NCBI GenBank assembly: GCA_946478865.1
Contig: CAMLDO010000002.1
Coordinates: 197,732-261,731, forward strand
DNA length: 64,000 bases
Origin: an uncultured Methylobacillus sp.
Lineage (GTDB): Bacteria > Pseudomonadota > Gammaproteobacteria > Burkholderiales > Methylophilaceae
Direction of reading: 5' to 3'
Position numbers and translations under genes: made by a program. The notes under the pieces are model-generated. The model had not been told where the DNA came from. It saw only the letters and a program-made list of their open reading frames with translations, and ran no database searches. This document shows, one piece after another, positions 20,584 through 28,094 of the stretch; position 1 is the stretch's first letter; each line of letters starts with the position of its first letter.

Positions 20584-20937
20584 ATGCCTAGAGGAGCCAG
20601 CCCCAAGCGCGAGCGCGAATACAAAAAGCTCGAACATCAATTCGAACAGGAACATCGTTACCCCGGCCGTGAGAAGGAAGTCGCGGCGCGTATCGTCAAC
20701 AAGCAACGTAAACTGTACGGCGAGACCAAGGAAGAAAAGGCCAAGGACGCGCACGGCAAATCGCCGGACCGCAACCTGCCGCTGCCCGATTACCAGAAAA
20801 TGACGATACGCGAAGTGGAACGCAAGATGGAACCGCTGTCGGCGGCGGATATCCGCAAAATCCGCAATTACGAAACCCATCACAAGAATCGCAAGGGCTT
20901 GCTGGCGAAAATCGACCGCCGGCTGGCTGCGCACTAG
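20584..20937 (+). CDS. Small highly charged protein, unknown function
   Basis: This 117-residue, Lys/Arg/Glu-rich soluble protein begins MPRGASPKREREYKKL, a start seen in short stress-associated proteins sometimes labelled plasmid-stabilisation-like. It then has AARIVNKQRKLYGET, followed by a second charged helical part (MTIREVERKMEPLSAADIRK). No catalytic motif is seen; nucleic-acid binding is possible from its charge. AAGGAG lies 6 bases before the ATG. It sits beside a KGG-like small protein and near a hemerythrin gene, so a stress role is a reasonable guess only. Confidence 0.7.
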   Translation: MPRGASPKREREYKKLEHQFEQEHRYPGREKEVAARIVNKQRKLYGETKEEKAKDAHGKSPDRNLPLPDYQKMTIREVERKMEPLSAADIRKIRNYETHHKNRKGLLAKIDRRLAAH

Positions 20938-20952
20938 CGATTCCGCAAATGA

Positions 20953-20977
20953 AAACGGCCTGGATACCAGGCCGTTT
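20953..20977. terminator. Bidirectional terminator between convergent small genes
   Basis: AAACGGCCTGG (20953-20963) pairs perfectly with CCAGGCCGTTT (20967-20977) around a 3-base loop. It lies between the plus gene ending at 20937 and the minus gene ending at 21017. The flanking A and T runs are short, so efficiency is uncertain. Confidence 0.7.
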
Positions 20978-21016
20978 CGTCATACCGTGGCTAGACCACG
21001 GCATTGCCTTCCGCCA

Positions 21017-21193
21017 CTAGCGGTTCTTGTGGCTTTGGCTGCCCGCCTTGGCGTGCTGTTCGCGGCTGCCGCCACGGCTCGGCGAGCTCTTCGATGAGGA
21101 CGAAGAAGAAGAGGAAGAGTTCTTGTGGCTTTGGCTGCCTGCTTTCGCATGCTGTTGGGAAGAACCGCCACGGGTAGACTTTTGTTCAGTCAT
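21017..21193 (-). CDS. 58-residue KGG-like stress protein with a duplicated motif
   Basis: This short gene encodes MTEQKSTRGGSS, then QQHAKAGSQSHKN, a run of nine serines, KSSPSRGGS, and a second REQHAKAGSQSHKN before Arg and the stop. The two copies match the style of the KGG or con-10 type repeat of small stress proteins (GG followed by a conserved basic helix). AGGAG lies 6 bases before the ATG at 21193; another ATG at 21196 is too close to it. The repeat is also visible in DNA (21021-21060 and 21118-21157). Such proteins are soluble and hydrophilic and are linked to desiccation or stationary phase in other bacteria. Confidence 0.78.
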   Translation of the reverse strand: MTEQKSTRGGSSQQHAKAGSQSHKNSSSSSSSSSKSSPSRGGSREQHAKAGSQSHKNR

Positions 21194-21445
21194 CATTCAC
21201 TCCTTGGTTGTTTGTAAAAAACGCTGCCTTGTCGTGAACAGCAACGTGAGTTCATGCTACCCCCGTCCAGCCCCAGGTTTTATAACCCCGCGTCCGATTT
21301 CCATGTCGGAATTTCATTACATCCCCATTGTTTTTAAAGCCCTTTTCCTTCCTACAGCATTATCGGAATGACGCCGACATTTTTAATCCTCCGAGACCTT
21401 AAGATGAGCTTACCCATTTAACGCGACCACTCAGGAGAGAGAAAA

Positions 21446-21955
21446 ATGCAACACACCCAAACCTCACGTTCCACCTCCACCTCCAAGAAAACCTCCGAAT
21501 CCACGGAAGCCATGTCCCTGCTCATGGACGACCACAAGAAGGTGCAAAAGCTGTTCAAGGAATTCGAAAAGATTTCGGAAAGCGGCAGCAAGAAGGAAAA
21601 AGCGCAACTGGCACAGCAGATCTGTCAGGAGCTGAAAATCCACACCACCATCGAAGAAGAGATTTTCTATCCTGCCGTGCGCGAAGCCATCGATGCTTCA
21701 GACATCCTCGACGAAGCCGAGGTGGAGCACAACACGGCCAAGACGCTCATCAGCCAGATCGAAAGCTGTGAGCCCAGCGACGACCACTATGACGCGATGG
21801 TGACCGTGCTCGGCGAGTACGTGAACCACCACATCACAGAAGAAGAAAAGGAAATGTTCCCCAAGGTGAAGAAAAGCAAACTCGACACCGCCTCGCTCGG
21901 GGAGGAAATGCTGGAGCGCAAGCAGGAGCTGATGAGCCAGCTCAGCAAGCACTGA
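21446..21955 (+). CDS. Hemerythrin HHE domain protein
   Basis: This 169-residue protein has a Ser/Thr-rich N-terminus of about 28 residues followed by a hemerythrin-like four-helix bundle that should bind a di-iron centre. Likely ligands are in [27 protein letters not shown] and [14 protein letters not shown]. Such proteins bind or sense O2 or NO, or store iron; the substrate here is not known. AGGAGAGAG precedes the ATG. Its gene neighbours are small stress-type proteins, and the stop is 3 bases from the convergent recJ stop. Confidence 0.88.
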   Translation: MQHTQTSRSTSTSKKTSESTEAMSLLMDDHKKVQKLFKEFEKISESGSKKEKAQLAQQICQELKIHTTIEEEIFYPAVREAIDASDILDEAEVEHNTAKTLISQIESCEPSDDHYDAMVTVLGEYVNHHITEEEKEMFPKVKKSKLDTASLGEEMLERKQELMSQLSKH

Positions 21956-21958
21956 CCG

Positions 21959-23650
21959 CTACGCGGTTTCCCAGTACCTCAGCACCAACTGCACATTGCG
22001 ACTGCCGTTGTATTCGTTGACTTGGAGGCGGTATACCGCGCGTATGCTCGCCGGCATGGTGTCTATGCAGTTGAACAGGATCGCCTCGAAGCGCCGCCCG
22101 GATTTTTCCAGGCGGAGCTTGAGGTGGCGTTCTCCCACGATGCGCTGCTCGGCGACCTGGAACGCGTCGTCGAATTCAGGCGCGGCAAAGCCTTGTCCCC
22201 ACACGTGATTTTCCAGTAGTTCCGCCAAGCCGAGATCGATCTCGGCAGGATCGATGGCGCCATCGGTCTCGATGATCGCTTCAAGATCGGCCGGCGTGAG
22301 CAAGCTCCGCACCACCTCCTCGAACGCATCCTTGAAGCGCGCGAAACTCCCCTCTTCGATCGTCAACCCGGCCGCCATCGCATGGCCGCCGAACTTGAGC
22401 AGCAGGCCGGGATGGCGCTTGGATACGAGATCCAGCGCATCGCGCAAGTGCAAACCAGAGATGGAACGGCCCGAGCCCTTGAGCACGCCGTCGCTGCCGG
22501 GCGCAAACGCGATCACCGGGCGATGGAAGCGCTCCTTGATGCGCGAAGCAAGAATACCGATCACGCCCTGATGCCATTCCGGCTCATAAAGACTGAGCGA
22601 ATAGTGCGCACCGGGGTCGATGAATTCGAGGCTCACCAGCGCCGACTCCTGCATGTCTGCCTCGATGTCGCGCCGCTCGCGATTGAGCGCGTCCAACTGC
22701 TGCGCGAACAGCATCGCCTCTGGCAAGGTTTCCGCAAGCAGGCAGGCGATACCCAACGACATGTCCTGCAAGCGTCCGGCCGCGTTGAGGCGCGGCCCCG
22801 CGCCAAAACCAAAATCCTGCGCAGTGGCGCGGCGCGGGTCGCGCCCTGCGATGCGCAATAGCGCCTCCACACCCGGACTTGCCTTGCCTGCGCGGATGCG
22901 GCGCAGGCCCTGCTCCACGAGGATACGGTTATTGTCGTCGAGCCGCACCAGATCGGCCACGGTACCCAGCGCGACCAGATCGAGCAGCTCGGTCAGATTG
23001 GGTTCAGGTTTGGCATCGAAAGCACCGCGTGTACGCAGTTCGCCGCGCAAGGCCAGCATGAGGTAAAACGCGACGCCCACGCCCGCAAGGTTCTTGCTCG
23101 GGAAAGTGCAGCCCGGCTGGTTGGGATTGATGATGCAGGCCGCCTCGGGCAACTCGTCGCCGGGCAGATGGTGATCGGTTACCAGCACCGCGATGCCGCG
23201 CTCGTTGGCCGCACGCACGCCGTCCACGCTGGCGATGCCATTGTCGACGGTGATGATGATGTCCGGATTACGCTCCGCCGCGAGCGCCACGATTTCCGGT
23301 GTTAGCCCGTAACCGTACTCGAAGCGGTTGGGCACGATGTAGTCGATCTCGGCGCCCATGCCGCGCAAGCCCTTGACCGTAATCGCGCATGCGGTCGCAC
23401 CGTCGCTGTCGTAATCCGCAACCACCAGCAGGCGCTTTTTCTGCGCGATGGCATCGGCCAGCAACGACGCCATGGTCGCCAGCCCCTTCATCTGCGCCGG
23501 CGGGATAAGGCCGGACAGCGAGTATTCCAATTGGCTGGGTGAAAGTATGCCGCGCGCGGCGAGGATGCGGGCCAGCACGCGATGGCGCCCGGACTGCTGC
23601 AGCAGCTCCGCTTGAGCCGATTCGTACTGGCGGGCGACGATACTAACCAA
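21959..23650 (-). CDS. recJ: Single-strand-specific exonuclease RecJ
   Basis: RecJ (563 residues) is a 5'-3' ssDNA exonuclease of recombination and mismatch repair. It has the DHH-family motifs VVADYDSDGATA, VTVDNGI and VTDHHLPGD, the DHHA1 region with KFGGHAMAAGLT, and a C-terminal OB-like part. The TTG at 23650 is preferred: GGAG lies 7 bases upstream and it gives the usual length. The frame is open to 23767, but that extension runs through the upstream gene. It overlaps the RpfE-like gene by 8 bases, as seen for this gene pair in related bacteria. Confidence 0.9.
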   Translation of the reverse strand: MVSIVARQYESAQAELLQQSGRHRVLARILAARGILSPSQLEYSLSGLIPPAQMKGLATMASLLADAIAQKKRLLVVADYDSDGATACAITVKGLRGMGAEIDYIVPNRFEYGYGLTPEIVALAAERNPDIIITVDNGIASVDGVRAANERGIAVLVTDHHLPGDELPEAACIINPNQPGCTFPSKNLAGVGVAFYLMLALRGELRTRGAFDAKPEPNLTELLDLVALGTVADLVRLDDNNRILVEQGLRRIRAGKASPGVEALLRIAGRDPRRATAQDFGFGAGPRLNAAGRLQDMSLGIACLLAETLPEAMLFAQQLDALNRERRDIEADMQESALVSLEFIDPGAHYSLSLYEPEWHQGVIGILASRIKERFHRPVIAFAPGSDGVLKGSGRSISGLHLRDALDLVSKRHPGLLLKFGGHAMAAGLTIEEGSFARFKDAFEEVVRSLLTPADLEAIIETDGAIDPAEIDLGLAELLENHVWGQGFAAPEFDDAFQVAEQRIVGERHLKLRLEKSGRRFEAILFNCIDTMPASIRAVYRLQVNEYNGSRNVQLVLRYWETA

Positions 23651-24611
23651 GGTAATGCTCCAGAGGGCGCGTACGGCGCCAGAATTTAAGGAAATCGCGC
23701 CGGGCGAGAGAATAGCTCTGTACCTGCTTTCCGGCGAGATGCACGCTGAGCGCAAGATTGCCGCCACGCACGGCCTCGAGCAATGGCGCCAGCCAGTCGC
23801 GCTCCAACCGGGACGTCAACCCGGGCAACACGACCAGATGTTCTGCGCCCTTTTCCGCTTTGCCCAGCCAATCCTGCGCCGTGGCTGGCAAAGGAGAACA
23901 TCCGCCCGCATGGGCCAAGGCCAGACCTCGGGGCAATGCGTCATCCGTCCAGACCTGAAATCCGGGTGCCTTTCCTCGCACCAGTTCCCCGCCTCCCCAC
24001 GGCCATACACTGTTCACCGGCGACACTCCCTGCTCTTCCAGTTCCGCGTTCACCGGATGTGCGTGCAGCAGCATCTGCAACTCGTTGAGCAGGCGGTGCC
24101 AGTGCAGGCCATCGGCGCCGGTCGGCAGAAACGGCTGGATATCGCGATGCAGCACAGCAGCAAGCGGATGCGTGCGCAGATTCGGCTTTTGCGCCAGGCG
24201 CAGATACCAGCGGCGCGGCGCGGCGACGAAGAATCGCATGCCGTCTGCCTCGAAATGCGCGTTCAGCGCATCCGCCAGCTGCCGGGCTTGCGTCAGCTGC
24301 AGCGCATCCGTGGGTTCTGCCAGCGCGAAACTGTCACGCTGCAGCATCAGGGAAACCGGGTCGGCACACAGCCAGTAGCCGCTCTCCGCCGCCAAGCCAT
24401 CGCCCAGCGCGGCGAAGGGCGCGACGGGGACATCCTGCTGCGCAACCACTCCGAACCGATCGCACAGCCACTCCGCCGCATCCGCCGCATCCGCCTGCTG
24501 CTGCCCTTCGCAGCGCGCAAAGCGCAACAGCGCCGACAACGACGGATACCCGGAACTGGCATCCGCCTCGCGAAACGGAACCAGCAAATGACAATGCATG
24601 GATGAGCTCAT
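23643..24611 (-). CDS. RpfE-like protein (phosphoglycerate-mutase-like fold family)
   Basis: This 322-residue protein resembles the conserved gene found upstream of recJ in beta- and gammaproteobacteria, called RpfE in Xanthomonas and often labelled cofactor-independent phosphoglycerate mutase-like. The signature VWPWGGGEL is present near residue 205. The metal-ligand set of true phosphoglycerate mutases is not evident, so enzyme activity is doubtful. The ATG at 24611 is chosen; an upstream TTG at 24626 and an internal ATG at 24599 are alternatives, none with a strong ribosome site. It is coupled to recJ and diverges from sixA over 55 bases. Confidence 0.72.
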   Translation of the reverse strand: MSSSMHCHLLVPFREADASSGYPSLSALLRFARCEGQQQADAADAAEWLCDRFGVVAQQDVPVAPFAALGDGLAAESGYWLCADPVSLMLQRDSFALAEPTDALQLTQARQLADALNAHFEADGMRFFVAAPRRWYLRLAQKPNLRTHPLAAVLHRDIQPFLPTGADGLHWHRLLNELQMLLHAHPVNAELEEQGVSPVNSVWPWGGGELVRGKAPGFQVWTDDALPRGLALAHAGGCSPLPATAQDWLGKAEKGAEHLVVLPGLTSRLERDWLAPLLEAVRGGNLALSVHLAGKQVQSYSLARRDFLKFWRRTRPLEHYLG

Positions 24612-24666
24612 GTTTTCACGCGGCAAAGTACGCTAGTATGCGCAAAATTCATAGAAAGTTACGTGC

Positions 24667-25122
24667 ATGGACCTGATCCTGTGGCGGCATGCGGAAGCAG
24701 AAGATGGTTTTCCCGACATGGCGCGTGAACTGACGCACAAGGGGCACAAGCAGGCGCAAAGCATGGCGGCCTGGCTGAAGCCGCGCTTGCCGCAGGGCAC
24801 GCGCGTTCTGGTCAGTCCCGCATTGCGCACGCAGCAAACCGCAGCGGCGCTCGGCGTGGATTTTAGCACGCTGCAGGAACTCGCTCCGGATGCCGCGCCC
24901 GAGGCGGTACTGGCGGCAGCCGGCTGGCCCGACCACGCAGCCAGCGCCTTGATCGTCGGCCACCAGCCGACGCTGGGCGAAGTGGCTGCATTGCTGCTCG
25001 ACAGCGATACCCCCTCGCTCAGCACACGCAAGGGCGCCGTATGGTGGTTCGCCACCCGCCGCGGCGATCCGGAGGATATCGTCCTCAAGGCAATGATCAC
25101 CCCCGAGATGGTGCAAGGCTAG
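24667..25122 (+). CDS. sixA: Phosphohistidine phosphatase SixA
   Basis: SixA (151 residues) is a small histidine phosphatase that removes phosphate from histidine in phosphotransfer proteins (ArcB HPt or PTS NPr in E. coli). The catalytic RHG-type motif is LWRHAEAED near the N-terminus, with LVSPALRTQQTAA and the second catalytic His in VGHQPTLGE. It is the first gene of a tight plus-strand run with the TonB-dependent receptor (6 bases away), so it may share its promoter and perhaps its regulation. Confidence 0.88.
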   Translation: MDLILWRHAEAEDGFPDMARELTHKGHKQAQSMAAWLKPRLPQGTRVLVSPALRTQQTAAALGVDFSTLQELAPDAAPEAVLAAAGWPDHAASALIVGHQPTLGEVAALLLDSDTPSLSTRKGAVWWFATRRGDPEDIVLKAMITPEMVQG

Positions 25123-25128
25123 GCCCAG

Positions 25129-27180
25129 ATGGTCGCTTCGCGCTCGCTGCTGATGCTGTGCGCTGCCTGGCCGCTGCTGGCCCATGCCGAAGCGCCACCC
25201 CAGCCGGATGAATCCGCCTATATGGACGAAGCGGCCTATCTCGGCGAGATGCCCACCGTGCTCACTGTTTCGCGCCTCGCGCAACCGGTGGATGAGAGCC
25301 CCGCCGCAGTCACCGTAATCGACGAGGAAACGATACGCGCCGCCGGCATCGTCGATCTTGCCGATATTTTCCGTCTCGTGCCCGGCATGTATGTCGGCCA
25401 CAACGCCGGCTACTTCCATACCGTCAACCCCACCGTGAGCTACCACGGCCTGAGCGATGCCTATTCGCGCCGCATGCAGGTGCTGGTAGATGGCCGCTCG
25501 GTGTATGCACCGTTGTATGGCGGCGTGCAGTGGAGCGACATACCGCTCGCCATCGAGGATATCGCGCGCATCGAGGTAACGCGCGGTCCCAACTCGGCGA
25601 GCTACGGCGCCAACTCTTTCTTCGGCGTCATCAACATCATCACCCAGCACAGCTCGGAAACGCTGGGCAATACCGCGGTACTCACCGCCGGCGGCGACCG
25701 CAAAGGCGTCACCCTGCGTCACGGGGGCAAGACCGATGACCTGAGCTACCGCATCACCGCGAGCCTCAAGAACGACGATGGCCTGCAGCGACGTGAGGAC
25801 GACAAGCGCATCCGCATGCTCAATTTCCGCGCCGACTATCGTGCGAGCGAGCGCGACGAGCTGGAATTCCAGTTCGGCTACAACGGCGGCGACCGGCAGG
25901 AAGGCATGCTGGAGGAAGACCCCATCCTGTTCCTGCCGCGCACCAAGGAAGTCACCAGCCACTTCCAGCAGGTCAACTGGCGACGAGCGCTGGATGCCGA
26001 CGCCGAACTGCGCGTGCAGGCTTACCACTCCTACGACAAATCCGACGATGACGTGGTCTCGGCTGATTTGACCGCTCTGCTTCCCGTACCCCTGCCCTCG
26101 CCGCGGCTGCGCTTCAATCACGAAGTGATCACCGAACGCTACGATCTGGAAGCGCAGCATAGCTTTAGCCCAAGCGCGAACACGCGCATGGTGTGGGGCA
26201 GCAGCGTACGGCTGGACCGCGTGCAGGCGGAGCAATTCCTCGGCTCCGGCGACAACGACTACTTCCGTCTCGGCCGGCTGTTCGGGCATATGGAGTGGCG
26301 CCCCATGCCACGGCTTGTGCTCAATGCCGGAGCGATGCTGGAAAACAATAACATTACCGGCTCGGACGTCACTCCGCGCGCCAGTGCGAGCTGGAAGATC
26401 GCGCCTGGTCACACCGTGCGTGCCGGAATCTCGACCGCGACGCGTACGCCCACGCTGCTGGAAGAAAAATTCAACTGGCGCGTCGACGTACCCACCTTGG
26501 CCGGCGTCACGTTGCTCGACCAACAGTACTACGATAGCGGGGGACTGTCGCCGGAGCGCATCACTTCGCGCGAGCTGGGTTATCTCGGCACTTTCGGCCC
26601 GCTATCCCTGGACACGCGGTTGTTCCATGACAAGATCAGGGACGTGATTGACGAATATGCCACTGGAAGTTATCCAATACCGCCAGGGTTTATTGACATC
26701 GACAACACAGCTTTCAGCTTCCGCAACAGCAGTGACATCAATGTGCACGGGTTCGAGATGCAAGCGCAGCTGCGACTGGGCACGAAAACCCGGGTCATTG
26801 CCAACTATGCCCATGTGCGCATCGACCCGGACATGGACACCACTTTTATCAGCGATGGCGAACGTCGACGCTTCAAGGAACTGAGCGAGGCAATGCCGAT
26901 CAACAGTGCCAGCGTGCTCGCCTGGCACCGCTTCGGCAGCGGCTGGATGGCGAGCCTCGGCTACTACTACTCCGGCGAAGCTAAAATGCCCAATGACGGC
27001 AACCATGTCGAGGCCGCGCGCCACTGGGACATGCGTCTCGCGCGCAGCTTCAGGCTGGGCAAGACCAATCACGAGATTTCGCTGACATCGCAGAACGTGT
27101 TCGACCAGGACTACCAGGAGTTCGCCCGTTACAACACGCTGGAGCGCCGTACTCATCTCCAGTATCGCGTGGATTTCTAG
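25129..27180 (+). CDS. TonB-dependent outer-membrane receptor
   Basis: This 683-residue protein has a signal peptide cleaved after about residue 20 (LLAHA), a TonB-box-like region around VLTVSRLAQPV, a plug domain with VTVIDEETIRAAGI, VPGMYVG, VLVDGRSVY and IEVTRGPNSASYGANSFFGVI, and a beta-barrel ending in Phe (YRVDF). It should transport or sense an unknown ligand. The plug resembles the colicin I/vitamin B12 type group; no iron-siderophore biosynthesis gene is near. The next gene encodes a periplasmic protein 4 bases downstream, followed by a membrane GGDEF-EAL protein, which suggests a signalling role. Confidence 0.93.
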   Translation: MVASRSLLMLCAAWPLLAHAEAPPQPDESAYMDEAAYLGEMPTVLTVSRLAQPVDESPAAVTVIDEETIRAAGIVDLADIFRLVPGMYVGHNAGYFHTVNPTVSYHGLSDAYSRRMQVLVDGRSVYAPLYGGVQWSDIPLAIEDIARIEVTRGPNSASYGANSFFGVINIITQHSSETLGNTAVLTAGGDRKGVTLRHGGKTDDLSYRITASLKNDDGLQRREDDKRIRMLNFRADYRASERDELEFQFGYNGGDRQEGMLEEDPILFLPRTKEVTSHFQQVNWRRALDADAELRVQAYHSYDKSDDDVVSADLTALLPVPLPSPRLRFNHEVITERYDLEAQHSFSPSANTRMVWGSSVRLDRVQAEQFLGSGDNDYFRLGRLFGHMEWRPMPRLVLNAGAMLENNNITGSDVTPRASASWKIAPGHTVRAGISTATRTPTLLEEKFNWRVDVPTLAGVTLLDQQYYDSGGLSPERITSRELGYLGTFGPLSLDTRLFHDKIRDVIDEYATGSYPIPPGFIDIDNTAFSFRNSSDINVHGFEMQAQLRLGTKTRVIANYAHVRIDPDMDTTFISDGERRRFKELSEAMPINSASVLAWHRFGSGWMASLGYYYSGEAKMPNDGNHVEAARHWDMRLARSFRLGKTNHEISLTSQNVFDQDYQEFARYNTLERRTHLQYRVDF

Positions 27181-27184
27181 CGAC

Positions 27185-28093
27185 GTGCGGCGCGTTTTAC
27201 TGATCCTGTTGTTATCTCTGGCCGCGCTGCCGCTCTTTTCCTCTTCCGCCCTCGCTTTTGATCGCATCACCGTGCTGGTGAGCGGCCCTTCCCCGACCGG
27301 CGATGAATTTATCCGCGCACTGCGCGATCAGTTGGGCGAACGCGGCAAGCGCCAGCTCAGCGTGCGCAACATCGCAGAGCCTCCAACCACAGATAAGGGC
27401 ACACTGGTGATCGCGATCGGCGTGCAGGCAATGCAACATGCCGTACGCCTGAAACAAGGGACTGCGGTGCTCGGGGTGCTGATCCCGCATCCCGCCTTCG
27501 AGCGCATACGCGCCACCAGCCCGCATGACAATGTGTCCGCGATCCTCCTCGACCAGCCGCCGGCGCGGCAGATGCAACTGCTGCTGCACCTGCTGCCGGA
27601 TATCGATACCGTAGGCATTCTGCTCGGTCCCACCTCGGCACGTGTCAGCGAGCATCTCGCCCAGGCCGCGCGCGCGCGCAAGCTGAAGCCGCAAATCGCG
27701 ACGATACAGGCAGAAAGCGACCTGCTGCCGGCGCTCAAGCCGCTACTGGAAAGCTCCGGCGCGCTGCTGGCGGTGCCCGATCCGCTGGTACACCAACCCG
27801 GCACCGCGCAAACCCTGCTGCTGACCAGCTACCGCTACAAGAAGCCCGTCATCGGCTATTCGCAGGCCTACGTCACCGCCGGAGCGCTGGCCGCGGTTTA
27901 CAGCAGTCCGACCGATATCGCACGCCAGGCAGCGGAGCTCGCCCAAACCTATTCCGAGCGGCAGTCGCTGCCAGCACCCCAACCTCCCCGCTATTTTTCC
28001 GTCGGCGTCAATCGCCAGGTCGCGCGTTCGCTCGGCCTGGAGGTCCCGGATGCCAATGCGCTGACGGAAGCCCTGACCAAGGAAGAGCAATAG
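27185..28093 (+). CDS. Periplasmic ABC substrate-binding-like protein (PF04392-like)
   Basis: This 302-residue protein starts with GTG and has a signal peptide (about 1-24, LLSLAALPLFSSSALA). The mature part resembles the PF04392 family: VLVSGPSPTGDEF, VIAIGVQAM, VLGVLIPHPAF and VGILLGPTSARV, and a late KKPVIGYSQAYVTAGALAAVYSSP. Family members are solute-binding proteins; here no permease or ATPase is present. It lies 4 bases after the TonB receptor and 1 base before the GGDEF-EAL gene, so it may present a ligand to that membrane protein rather than feed a transporter. Confidence 0.82.
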   Translation: MRRVLLILLLSLAALPLFSSSALAFDRITVLVSGPSPTGDEFIRALRDQLGERGKRQLSVRNIAEPPTTDKGTLVIAIGVQAMQHAVRLKQGTAVLGVLIPHPAFERIRATSPHDNVSAILLDQPPARQMQLLLHLLPDIDTVGILLGPTSARVSEHLAQAARARKLKPQIATIQAESDLLPALKPLLESSGALLAVPDPLVHQPGTAQTLLLTSYRYKKPVIGYSQAYVTAGALAAVYSSPTDIARQAAELAQTYSERQSLPAPQPPRYFSVGVNRQVARSLGLEVPDANALTEALTKEEQ

Positions 28094-28094
28094 C

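Noticed and set aside
23651..23767. Upstream extension of recJ
   Set aside because: It lies inside the RpfE-like gene in another frame and has no RecJ similarity.
24649..26523. A 624-residue minus-strand frame across sixA and the TonB receptor
   Set aside because: Both plus-strand genes have clear families, signal peptide and ribosome context; the antisense product has none.
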